Source: UBA6168 sp041752395
GTDB lineage: Bacteria; Bacteroidota; Bacteroidia; Chitinophagales; Saprospiraceae
Assembly (NCBI GenBank): GCA_041752395.1
Contig: JBGSWN010000224.1
Location: 1-64,000, forward strand
DNA length: 64,000 nt
Direction of reading: 5' to 3'
Below are positions 24,726-33,319 of the stretch, in pieces. Every line of letters starts with the position of its first letter. Within the stretch, counting starts at the first letter, position 1. The position numbers and the translations under genes were made by a program. The notes beneath the pieces were generated by a model. That model ran no database searches. It had not been told where the DNA came from and saw only the letters and a list, made by a program, of their open reading frames with translations.

Positions 24726-25415
24726 ATGCAAACAAAACCACATCTGCTCTACGTTGAAGACGACGAAAGCCTCGGCTTTGTGACCAAGGACAACCTCGAA
24801 ATGCAGGGCTTCGAAATAACGCACTGCACCGACGGCAAATCCGCCCTCGAAACCGCCAAATCCGGCAGCTTCGACCTTTGCATTCTCGACGTGATGCTGC
24901 CCGAAATGGACGGCTTCACCCTCGCCGAGGAAATCCGCCGCTTCAATGCCGACATTCCCATCATTTTCCTGTCGGCAAAATCCTTGAAAGAAGACAAAAT
25001 CAAGGGCCTGCGCCTCGGCGGCGACGACTACATCACAAAGCCGTTCAGCATTGAAGAGCTGATTTTGAAAGTGGAGGTGTTTTTGCGAAGAAAAAACGTC
25101 ACCGCTGGCACTGCCAAACTGAGCAGTTACCGCTTTGGCAACTATGAATTTGACTACAAAAACCTCGGACTTAGCTACGACGGCACCACCGAAACCCTCA
25201 CCCAACGAGAGGCCGACCTGCTAAAATACTTCCTCGACAACCCGAACCAAGTCGTCAAACGCTCGGACATCCTCGAAAAACTCTGGGGCGAGGACGACTA
25301 TTTCATGGGCCGCAGCCTCGATGTTTTCATTTCCCGCTTGCGCAAATACCTCAAAAACGACGAAAATTTGAAATTAGAGAACATTCATGGCGTGGGATTT
25401 CGATTTAATATGTAG
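24726..25415 (+). CDS. OmpR/PhoB-type response regulator (RprY-like)
   Basis: 229 residues from ATG 24726. Receiver domain with acidic residues in LLYVEDDESLG, phosphoacceptor Asp in LCILDVMLPEMDG (~residue 58), Ser of FLSAKS and Lys in YITKPFS. The winged-helix Trans_reg_C domain at ~135-229 contains LTQREADLLKYFLDNPNQVV and RSLDVFISRLRKYL. It pairs with the upstream kinase. A longer frame starting at 24651 overlaps the kinase gene and is not a likely start. Confidence 0.95.
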   Translation: MQTKPHLLYVEDDESLGFVTKDNLEMQGFEITHCTDGKSALETAKSGSFDLCILDVMLPEMDGFTLAEEIRRFNADIPIIFLSAKSLKEDKIKGLRLGGDDYITKPFSIEELILKVEVFLRRKNVTAGTAKLSSYRFGNYEFDYKNLGLSYDGTTETLTQREADLLKYFLDNPNQVVKRSDILEKLWGEDDYFMGRSLDVFISRLRKYLKNDENLKLENIHGVGFRFNM

Positions 25416-26127
25416 GAATTGGATTTCAAGCTAATGAGGTTGTGGAATAAAATATAATAATTGCTCCTATGTTTTAGGAGTCGTGTGGGTTGCTAAAAAC
25501 TCGCAGCCAAAAGCTCGAAGCTGCAATTTTCGGCATGATTCTTGCAATTTTATTCCCGAACATCCGAAGTAAGAAACCCCGGAAGGGATTTTTATTTTCC
25601 GTATTTTTAGGTGGTTAGACCTACTAGAGAAACTGTGAACAAGGGCCGACAGCAGGCCTACACTCCCGCACACTTCCCAATATTTTCACTCCACAGTTTA
25701 CGGCAGGCATCACGTATCATTTTTCCACACTTCCGCACACCTGAGACTCAATGATTGGCCAAGCGTCAACCAAGCAGTTATTTATTCACACCCAATTTAG
25801 TTTCGAGAAAAAAGCAAGGGACAAGTCTGTATTTCCGTGAGGAAATACTTGGTATTGCTTCACAACGCCATAGGATGGCTTGGCTAAATCAACCTTTTAT
25901 CAACTTTATATCAACCCTTACCAACCAAAGACTTTAGTCGGTTTCAAATTCGGTGCAGGCACTCCTCAAAAAAGTCGCCCTGCACTTTTTTCCCAGCGCC
26001 GGGCAACGACCCCGCTCTGGGAAAGAAAGAAGAAGAAAGCTGATTTGAATCCCAACAACCGGATGCCCCCTATTCCCGGAAAGTGGTCGGAAGCATTACC
26101 CCCCTAGTAGGCTTCCGGCTGCTTTTT
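25416..26127. other. 712-bp gene-free stretch rich in RNA-like hairpins
   Basis: No convincing protein gene (frames of 60-75 codons here lack any recognisable pattern). Visible structure on the plus strand: CTCCTA/TAGGAG (25464-25480) soon after the regulator gene; GTATTTCC-GTGA-GGAAATAC (25829-25848) with a GNRA-type tetraloop; GTGCAGG/CCTGCAC (25953-25985) followed by six T; CCCAG/CTGGG around 25992-26020; and a terminator at 26086-26130. The combination suggests an untranslated structured transcript ending just before 26130. No known RNA family was recognised. Confidence 0.4.
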
Positions 26128-26130
26128 TTA
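26086..26130 (+). terminator. Terminator-like hairpin on the plus strand
   Basis: GGTCGGAAGC/GCTTCCGGCT (arms at about 26086-26094 and 26111-26119, one G-T pair) followed by GCTTTTTTTATT. The T-run is on the plus strand, yet no plus-strand protein gene lies upstream within 670 bp. The minus-strand hemW gene ends inside it at 26128. This supports a non-coding plus-strand transcript. Confidence 0.6.
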
Positions 26131-27249
26131 TTCCGCAAACAACTCCGCCGCAATCCCGTCCGCCAAAAACCTGCCTGCTTGCGTCAGCCGAAGAACGTCC
26201 CCTACCTGCTCCATCGTCCCATCTTCCAGAAACTGTCTTGCGCCTTCGGCAAACTCAGCTTCGAAGCCTAATTCTCTGATTTTCAATAAATTGCAACCCC
26301 ATTTCGTCCGCAAGCCCGTCATCACGTATTCGTTGTAACGTTGCACGGGCGTCAGCACCTCTATTTCAAACGACAGCTTGCCCGCCTCCAGTGAACGGAT
26401 GTACTGGGCATTGTTCGCCACGTTCCACTGCCGGCTGCCGCCGTTGAACGAGTGCGCCGAAGGTCCCACGCCAAGGTATTTTTTGCCTTGCCAGTAGCTC
26501 GTATTGTGGCGGGAGTAGTGGCCGGGCATCGCCAAATTGCTGATTTCATAATGCTCGTAGCCTGCCGTCGCCGTTTTTTCCATCAAAAACTCAAACTGCC
26601 GAGCGCCGTGCTCATCATCCACAGGTTTGGCTTGGCCTTTTTTTATCATGTGGGCGAGGGCCGTTTTCGGCTCCACGGTCAGGCAGTAGCTGGAGAGGTG
26701 CGGGATTTTCAAGTTAAAAACAGTCTCCAAATTCTTCGCCCACTGCTCGTGCGAGGTGGTCGGCGACCCGTAAATCAGGTCAATGGACAGGTTGTCGAAG
26801 CCCGCCGATTGGGCGTTTTGGATGCAACCCAATGCCTCCGAGGTATTGTGCGCTCGGTTCATGAAGCGCAGGTCGTCTTCCGAAAATGACTGTACACCGA
26901 TGCTCAACCGGTTCACAGGCGTTTGCCGCAACTCGTTGATTTTCAGCACAGTAAGGTCGTCTGGATTCGCCTCCAGCGTCACTTCCAGCGGCTGAGCCGA
27001 AATGGGGTAGTGCTTGTATATTTCACCAAAAATCAAATCCAAATCACGCTGGCCGAGCAGCGAAGGAGTGCCGCCGCCGAAGTATATGGTTTCCACAGGC
27101 TCGCCTTCGAGGTAGTCTTTTTGCAGCGCCAGCTCCCGGCAAATGGCGGCCACCATCTCGTCCTTCATTTTCAGAGAAGTCGAAAAATGGAAATTGCAGT
27201 AGTGGCAAGCCTGCTTGCAGAAAGGAATATGTAGGTAAAGTCCGGCCAT
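26128..27249 (-). CDS. hemW: Radical SAM heme chaperone HemW
   Basis: 373 residues. The [4Fe-4S]/SAM motif CxxxCxxC is in HIPFCKQACHYCNF (Cys11, 15, 18). Also visible are YFGGGTPSLL, EANPDDL, NRLSIGVQSF and the C-terminal HemN-type domain. HemW resembles the oxygen-independent coproporphyrinogen oxidase HemN, but the short form beginning almost directly at the cysteine motif, and lacking the fourth upstream Cys of HemN, is the heme-trafficking chaperone type. It acts in the cytoplasm and at the membrane on respiratory proteins. It is divergent from the GH3 gene. Confidence 0.92.
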   Translation of the reverse strand: MAGLYLHIPFCKQACHYCNFHFSTSLKMKDEMVAAICRELALQKDYLEGEPVETIYFGGGTPSLLGQRDLDLIFGEIYKHYPISAQPLEVTLEANPDDLTVLKINELRQTPVNRLSIGVQSFSEDDLRFMNRAHNTSEALGCIQNAQSAGFDNLSIDLIYGSPTTSHEQWAKNLETVFNLKIPHLSSYCLTVEPKTALAHMIKKGQAKPVDDEHGARQFEFLMEKTATAGYEHYEISNLAMPGHYSRHNTSYWQGKKYLGVGPSAHSFNGGSRQWNVANNAQYIRSLEAGKLSFEIEVLTPVQRYNEYVMTGLRTKWGCNLLKIRELGFEAEFAEGARQFLEDGTMEQVGDVLRLTQAGRFLADGIAAELFAE

Positions 27250-27378
27250 GAATTAATTATTGCGGAGCAAACTTGCTTAAAAATATCCAGATGGCCTTTT
27301 CAAACTGAGTTGCTTGCAGATAGCGCTGATGCGGCTTCTCAACAAACCTTTCTAACTTAGCCCCCTCAATTCAACAAT

Positions 27379-30369
27379 TTGATTTTGAAAAAATCATTTT
27401 CCCTGCTGCTCATTGCCTTGGCTTATTTGGTGGTCGCAGCCGCTTCCTTCACCCGGCAGCCAGCCAAGCTCCTGCCCAGTATCAAGGACATGCTGGCGCA
27501 AAACGCTTGGGTGGACAGCACCTATGCCGCCCTCACCCCCGACGAGCGCCTCGGCCAGCTTTTCTGGCTGCGGGCGCATACTGACAAGGATGCCGCTTAC
27601 GAGCAGGCCGTAGAGGAGCAAGTGAAAAAATACAAGCCCGGCGGTCTCTGCTTCTTCAATCCTACCGCCAAGGGCACGCCCGAAAAACAAGTCGAACTGA
27701 CCAACCGCTACCAAGCCCTCAGCACCAAGCTGCCCATGTTCATCACCATTGATGGCGAGTGGGGGCTGGGGATGCGGATGCGAGGCACTGCCATGAGTTT
27801 CCCCCGCCAGATGATGCTCGGCGCTATCCAGGACAACACCTTGATTTATAAAATGGGCGTCCAGATTGCGAAACATTGCAAGCGGGTCGGCGTGAATGTC
27901 AACTTCGCCCCCGTCGCCGACGTGAACAACAATGCCGCCAATCCCGTCATCGGCTTCCGCAGTTTCGGTGAAAACCCCTACAACGTGGCCGCCAAAGCCT
28001 ACCAGTACATGCTCGGCATGCAGGACAACGGCGTCATGGCCAGCGCCAAGCACTTCCCCGGCCACGGCGACACGGGCACCGACAGCCACTACGATTTGCC
28101 CGTCATCACCCACAGCGTCGCAAGGCTCGACAGCATCGAACTTTTCCCCTTCAAAATCCTCATCCAGCAGGGCGTGGGCAGCATCATGGTCGCCCACTTG
28201 AACATCCCTTCGCTCGATAACACGCCAAACCTCCCCTCGTCGCTTTCCCCAAAAATCGTGACGGACTTGCTTCGCAACCAACTGAATTACAAGGGGTTAA
28301 TACTAACCGACGGCCTCGAAATGCATGCCGTGACCGACCACTTCGGCAAAGGCGAAGTGGAGGCCCGTGCCCTCGCCGCTGGCAACGACGTGCTGCTGCT
28401 CCCCGGCGATGTGGACGCTTCGTTCCGCACGGTGAAGCAGTGGATTGCCGATGGAAAAATCTCCGCTGTCAGCATCGAGACCAGCGTGAAAAAAATCCTG
28501 CTGTGGAAGCACAGGATGGGCATCGAAAAATACAAACCCGTGCCACTCGAAGGCGTCCGGGCCGATGTGAACGACAACGAGGCGTTGGCGGTGAAGCGGG
28601 AGTTGATTGCGAATGCGCTGACTTTGGTGAGAAATGAGGACTCGTTTTTGCCCTTCAAATCCTCGTTTTTCATTTCTAATTGGCTCCCACAAGTCGCTGC
28701 ACTTTCTATCGGTGCAAACGTCAACAATGCCTTTCACCGCCGCCTTTCCTCCTTTACCATCGGAGCAAGCGGAAAAAAAATAGAGATGCTCACCGCTGGC
28801 AAGGAAGTGCCAAATTCTATCCTTACGAAACTAAGTGAAAAGGACATTGTCATCGTCAGCCTCCATGACATGAGCCAATTTGCCTCAAAGGGTTACGGGC
28901 TGACGCAAAGTACAAAGGATTTCATCGAGGCATTGCGCAAGCAAACCCGTGTGATACTAGTCATGTTCGGCAACCCGTATGCTGCTAAGTTTTTTGAAAA
29001 CATGCCGAACCTGCTCGTCTGCTACGAGGAGGACAACGAGGTACAGGACTTGGCGGCGCAAGCGCTTTTCGGGGTGTTTCCCCTACGGGGAAAAATGCCC
29101 GTCACGGCCTCGCCCGCCCTCCCTGCTGGCACTGGCGTGACGACGGAAGCCTCACAACGACTCGGCTACGGCGTACCGGAAGAAGTGGGGATGAGCAGCA
29201 GCAAGCTGGAAAAAATGGACGCCCTGATGGCCGAGGCAATTGCCGATGGCGCTACGCCTGGCGGCGTGGTGCTGGTGGCACGCAGGGGCAAAATCGTTTG
29301 GAAAAAATCCTACGGCTACCATACTTACGATAAAAATGCCCATTCCACTGAGCCGGACGATATTTGGGATTTGGCGAGCATCACCAAGATTGCAGCGAGC
29401 ACCATCTCGTTGATGCGCTTGCAGGAGCAGGGCAAATTCGACCCAAAAGACCCCGTTGAAAAGTACCTGCCGGAGTTCGCCAAGACGAACAAAAATGGTA
29501 TCCCGCTCATCGAAATGATGACGCACCGAGCGGGACTTACGCCTTGGATTAAGTTTTATGAAAAGACAATCACCTCGGCGGCAAAGCCTTCGCCTAGTTT
29601 TTACCAAAACAAAAAAAGCGACGCCTACCCACTGCCCGTGGCGAAAGACCTTTGGCTGAAAGCAGGTTACGAAAAGGAAATCTGGCAACAAATCATGGAC
29701 AGCCCACTGCTGCCGACGAAGGAATACAAGTACAGCGACCTCGGTTTTTACATCGCCGGGGAAATCGTGAAGCGGCAGGGCGGGATGCCGATTGAGGAGT
29801 TTGCGAAGCAAAACTTCTACCAACCGCTCGGCCTGCAAACAATGGGCTACCGGCCTTACGAGCATTTTGCTTTGGAGCGCATCCCACCGACGGAAAACGA
29901 CGACTATTTTCGGGACCGTCGCATCCAGGGCTACGTGCACGACATGGGCGCTGCGATGCTCAACCAAGCCACCGGACACGCTGGGCTTTTCAGCGACGCC
30001 GAGGATATGGCCGTGCTGATGCAAATGCTGCTGAACAAGGGCAGCTACGGCGGCATGCAATACCTGAAACCGGAGACTATCAACTACTACACGACCCGCT
30101 GCGAGGGCTGCACCCGCCGGGGCATCGGCTTCGATATGTTCCAGAAAAACACGAGCTACGAGAACAACCTGAGCAAATTGGCGAGTGAAAGCACATTCGG
30201 CCACCTCGGCTTCACGGGCACGGCGGTTTGGGTGGATCCGGCGGAGGAATTGATTTATATTTTCCTCTCGAACCGAACGTTTCCGACCATGAAAAACAAC
30301 AAATTGGCGAAGCTGAATACGCGGGCGAAGGTGCAGGATGTGGTGTATGAGGCGATAATGAAAGAATAG
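27379..30369 (+). CDS. Glycoside hydrolase family 3 / beta-lactamase-fold fusion protein
   Basis: About 996 residues, exported (signal KKSFSLLLIALAYLVVAAA). Residues ~45-385 form a GH3 N-terminal domain of NagZ type: KHFPGHGDTGTDSH (~224-236) supplies the His/Asp dyad, and LILTDGLEM (Asp311) the nucleophile. A GH3 C-terminal-like part follows (~400-580). Residues ~600-996 are a class C beta-lactamase/serine hydrolase domain with SxxK in ASITK (Ser667, Lys670), YSD near 725 and HLGFTG near the end. This fusion is common in Bacteroidota; a role in peptidoglycan or muropeptide turnover is likely. No ATG is present at the start: TTG 27379 or TTG 27385 must serve. Confidence 0.9.
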   Translation: MILKKSFSLLLIALAYLVVAAASFTRQPAKLLPSIKDMLAQNAWVDSTYAALTPDERLGQLFWLRAHTDKDAAYEQAVEEQVKKYKPGGLCFFNPTAKGTPEKQVELTNRYQALSTKLPMFITIDGEWGLGMRMRGTAMSFPRQMMLGAIQDNTLIYKMGVQIAKHCKRVGVNVNFAPVADVNNNAANPVIGFRSFGENPYNVAAKAYQYMLGMQDNGVMASAKHFPGHGDTGTDSHYDLPVITHSVARLDSIELFPFKILIQQGVGSIMVAHLNIPSLDNTPNLPSSLSPKIVTDLLRNQLNYKGLILTDGLEMHAVTDHFGKGEVEARALAAGNDVLLLPGDVDASFRTVKQWIADGKISAVSIETSVKKILLWKHRMGIEKYKPVPLEGVRADVNDNEALAVKRELIANALTLVRNEDSFLPFKSSFFISNWLPQVAALSIGANVNNAFHRRLSSFTIGASGKKIEMLTAGKEVPNSILTKLSEKDIVIVSLHDMSQFASKGYGLTQSTKDFIEALRKQTRVILVMFGNPYAAKFFENMPNLLVCYEEDNEVQDLAAQALFGVFPLRGKMPVTASPALPAGTGVTTEASQRLGYGVPEEVGMSSSKLEKMDALMAEAIADGATPGGVVLVARRGKIVWKKSYGYHTYDKNAHSTEPDDIWDLASITKIAASTISLMRLQEQGKFDPKDPVEKYLPEFAKTNKNGIPLIEMMTHRAGLTPWIKFYEKTITSAAKPSPSFYQNKKSDAYPLPVAKDLWLKAGYEKEIWQQIMDSPLLPTKEYKYSDLGFYIAGEIVKRQGGMPIEEFAKQNFYQPLGLQTMGYRPYEHFALERIPPTENDDYFRDRRIQGYVHDMGAAMLNQATGHAGLFSDAEDMAVLMQMLLNKGSYGGMQYLKPETINYYTTRCEGCTRRGIGFDMFQKNTSYENNLSKLASESTFGHLGFTGTAVWVDPAEELIYIFLSNRTFPTMKNNKLAKLNTRAKVQDVVYEAIMKE

Positions 30370-30395
30370 GGGTATTTTTGAAGCCAAATTAAATT

Positions 30396-30917
30396 ATGTC
30401 AAAACGCTATCCAAGAACGCTGTCATCGGGTGCAAACAACACCGTCATCGCCATCACAGAAACCGAGGTGGGCAAGTTGTTTTTGGGCGACACTCGCTCC
30501 GACATCGGTTCAGAGGCGGAGAAGATGCGCTTTGCAAACGGGGTGAATGACCTTGTGGTGAAGTTCGTGCGGCTGGATGTTTTTGACAATGAGGGCGAAA
30601 TGTTGGTGATGGAGCGGCTTTATCCTTTTGACTACCGGGCCTACGAACACGAGCGGCGGCTGCTTTGGTTGGACGTTTTTGAGGATGAACTCAAACAACT
30701 TCACAAGGCGGGCTTTGCGCACCGAGACCTCCAACGACCATCCAATATGCCTGGCCAAGCGTTCGACAATATTTTTCTTACGCAAACCGGGTTCAGGCTG
30801 ATTGACGTGGGAATTTCCGCCTTAAAATCACAGGTGGGTGAACAGCTTTTTGGTCGGTTTGTACAGCAAGAACTGGAGGAGTTTGAAAAATTCAGGGCGT
30901 ATTTTCTCTCAAGGTAA
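30396..30917 (+). CDS. Small protein kinase-like protein
   Basis: 173 residues, cytoplasmic. The C-terminal half carries kinase catalytic-lobe motifs: LHKAGFAHRDL (HRD at 109-111), DNIFLTQTGFRLIDVGIS (Asn125; Asp137 in a DVG in place of DFG). The spacing between HRD and DN is longer than usual (QRPSNMPGQAF). A short N-lobe seems present (VVKFVRLD with a candidate ATP-binding Lys, VMERLYPFD as hinge), but no glycine-rich loop can be identified. It resembles the minimal RIO/ABC1-like or anti-sigma kinases more than typical Hanks kinases. Substrate unknown. It starts 26 bp after the GH3/beta-lactamase gene and is probably co-transcribed with it. Confidence 0.55.
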   Translation: MSKRYPRTLSSGANNTVIAITETEVGKLFLGDTRSDIGSEAEKMRFANGVNDLVVKFVRLDVFDNEGEMLVMERLYPFDYRAYEHERRLLWLDVFEDELKQLHKAGFAHRDLQRPSNMPGQAFDNIFLTQTGFRLIDVGISALKSQVGEQLFGRFVQQELEEFEKFRAYFLSR

Positions 30918-31050
30918 ATTGCTACAATTGCTTGATTCTTGTTAAAAATGCCTCATTTTTCCTCCAAAATCCCTTCTCGCACACTTTTTGAACACATACA
31001 ATGTTTGTCAAATAATTTGGCAACCAACCCAAATCCGTAAATCAAAAAGC

Positions 31051-33306
31051 ATGAGGTTTCTACACTCCAGCGTATTTCAAAAAAATACGCTTCGCAAAAT
31101 AGCATTCGTTTTCTTCGCAACGATGGCATTGGCTGCTCCGGCCTCGCTCGTGGCACAGTCCAAAACCGTGGACAAGGCCAACGAACTCTACAAATACAAC
31201 CAGTTCGCCGATGCTGCGGTACTGTACCGCCAGGCCCTCACCGACCTAGAGAGCGAGGGCAAATCCGGCCGCAATTCCACCCTGCTCAAGAGCAAGCTCG
31301 CCTACTGCTACCGCATGAACAACAAGATGGACAAGGCCGAGGAACTCTATGCGGAAGTGGTGAAGGATGAAAACGCCAAGGCAGATTCCTACTATTATTA
31401 CGGCGAGGCGCTGATGAGCAATGGCAAGTACGCCGAGGCGAAAAAATGGTTCGCCGACTATCAAAAACTGGAGCCAAACGATGAGAAAGCGGTGCTGATG
31501 CTCCGGGCCTGCGAATACGCACCGCTCATCGAGCCGTATTTCCAATACGTTGATATTCAGGAGTTTCCGTACAATTCGGATGCAGATGACAACGCCCCCA
31601 TCGCTATTGCAAAGGGCCTGCTTTTTTCCTCCGACCGCCCGCAAGGTGGCATCAAAATACTGAAGGAAAAATCGGGCTGGACAGGCCGGGACTACCTCAA
31701 CCTCTACCTCAGCGAGAAAAAATCGGATGGCAGTTTTTCGGAACCCACCCAATACTCCTCGAAACTGAGCGAGGTGAACAAGCACACGGGCAATGCCTCC
31801 CTGACCGCCGACGGCTCTGAGATTTTCTTCACCCGAAACGACAATGTGGTGAACAAGCAGAACACCTACAGCCTCCAGATTTACTCTGCAACATCGGGTA
31901 ACACCGAGCGCTGGAAGGACGTGGAAAAACTACCGTTCTGTTCCCCGAACCAGATTTTCATGCACCCAGCGGTTTCGCCGGACGGCAAATTGATCTACTT
32001 CGCAAGTAACCGAGCAGGTGGTTTCGGCGGCACCGACCTCTGGGTATCTGAGCGAAAAAACGGTGAGTGGGGCAAGCCCGAAAACCTCGGCCCCGCCGTA
32101 AATACCACCGCCAACGAGGGCTTCCCCTTCGTCGCACTGGACGGCAAACTGTTCTTCTGCTCAAAAGGCCACCCTGGCTTTGGCGGCTTCGACATCTTCA
32201 TGACCTACGAGGATGAAAACGGCGCATGGCAGCCTGCCACCAACCTCGGCAAGCCCATCAACAGCCCGTTGGATGATATTTCCATCTACGTTTCCAACGA
32301 CCAAAAAAGCGGTTATTTCACCAGCTCCCGCAGCGGCGGCGACGATGATATTTATATTTTCAAAGTGCTGAACGAGGCTCCGCCGGTAGTTGAGGAGGAG
32401 ATGAAGACAGTAGCGGAAACGCCTTTCGTTCAACCAACAATTCAAGCGGAACCTGCACCTGCCGAAGAAGTAGCAGTAGCGGAGGTAACACCTTCGACCC
32501 CGGTTATCGAAGAGCCAGAGCAGCCAAAAATGGAGGTAGTCTCTGTTCCTGAAATGCCCGTGGTTATTGAATCACCAAAAGTAGAGGCTACGCCAGCGAA
32601 AGAGCAAGCACCTATTTTGCCGATGGCAAAAGAAGAAGAAATCGTCGTCAAAACGGTTGTCGAAACGCCATCAAAGGCCGAAGAGAAACCAAGGGTGGAA
32701 ATTGCAGCGCCAAGTATCGAGAAGCCCATTTTGCCACCTGCACCTCCAACAGAAGAGGTAAAAAAAGAGGTAGTAAAAATAGCGACAACAGTAGAAGCTC
32801 CCACCACACCCATCCTCGTGGAAATGCCCATTGCAACGCACCAAACACCCGCAGTGAATGCTTCTACCTACATGGCCCAGCTTGGTTCGCTCCTTGATTT
32901 TTCAAAAAAACTGGACGAGGGAAGCCTTGTGGTCGGGGAGCACTTCCGGCTGGATGGGGCGGTGTACGACCCCGGCGTTTGGCAGCTCACACCACGCGTC
33001 ACTGGCGCAGTTGATAAGCTCGTTTCACAGTTGAAAATTTACCCTTCGTTGCAAATTGAAATCAGCTCGCACACCGAGGCACTGGGCGTGGATGAAGACA
33101 ACCTCCGCATCTCCGAGAATCGGGCCCGCACCATTGTGGACTATTTGATGCGGGAAGGCATTGCGAAGGAACGCATCTTGGCAAAAGGTTGTGGCGAAAC
33201 TATGCCGCTCAACCAATGCCGCAACGGTACGACTTGCAACATGGAAGAGCATTTGTTCAACCAACGTATCGAGGTGAAGGTGTTGGCGCTGGATGGGAAG
33301 TGGTAG
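31051..33306 (+). CDS. OmpA-family protein with TPR and beta-propeller (PorE-like)
   Basis: 751 residues from ATG 31051. Signal peptide (IAFVFFATMALAAPASLVAQ), then TPR-like repeats (~40-150, DKANELYKYNQFADAAVLYRQ type), a PD40/WD40-like propeller (~170-440; repeats such as LLFSSDRPQGG, IYFASNRAGGFGGTDLW, GYFTSSRSGGDDDIYIF), a long Pro/Glu/Val-rich linker (~450-620), and a C-terminal OmpA domain with peptidoglycan-binding residues (EISSHTEALGVDEDNLRISENRART). PorE of the type IX secretion system has TPR, propeller and OmpA parts plus a carboxypeptidase-regulatory domain; here the linker takes that domain's place. Role: likely anchoring an envelope complex to peptidoglycan. ATG 30988 would add an improbable segment before the signal peptide. 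Confidence 0.85.
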   Translation: MRFLHSSVFQKNTLRKIAFVFFATMALAAPASLVAQSKTVDKANELYKYNQFADAAVLYRQALTDLESEGKSGRNSTLLKSKLAYCYRMNNKMDKAEELYAEVVKDENAKADSYYYYGEALMSNGKYAEAKKWFADYQKLEPNDEKAVLMLRACEYAPLIEPYFQYVDIQEFPYNSDADDNAPIAIAKGLLFSSDRPQGGIKILKEKSGWTGRDYLNLYLSEKKSDGSFSEPTQYSSKLSEVNKHTGNASLTADGSEIFFTRNDNVVNKQNTYSLQIYSATSGNTERWKDVEKLPFCSPNQIFMHPAVSPDGKLIYFASNRAGGFGGTDLWVSERKNGEWGKPENLGPAVNTTANEGFPFVALDGKLFFCSKGHPGFGGFDIFMTYEDENGAWQPATNLGKPINSPLDDISIYVSNDQKSGYFTSSRSGGDDDIYIFKVLNEAPPVVEEEMKTVAETPFVQPTIQAEPAPAEEVAVAEVTPSTPVIEEPEQPKMEVVSVPEMPVVIESPKVEATPAKEQAPILPMAKEEEIVVKTVVETPSKAEEKPRVEIAAPSIEKPILPPAPPTEEVKKEVVKIATTVEAPTTPILVEMPIATHQTPAVNASTYMAQLGSLLDFSKKLDEGSLVVGEHFRLDGAVYDPGVWQLTPRVTGAVDKLVSQLKIYPSLQIEISSHTEALGVDEDNLRISENRARTIVDYLMREGIAKERILAKGCGETMPLNQCRNGTTCNMEEHLFNQRIEVKVLALDGKW

Positions 33307-33319
33307 GGATGCAAATTAC

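Noticed and set aside
29152..30387. 411-codon minus-strand frame
   Set aside because: Antisense of the GH3/beta-lactamase gene; His/Arg-rich shadow composition.
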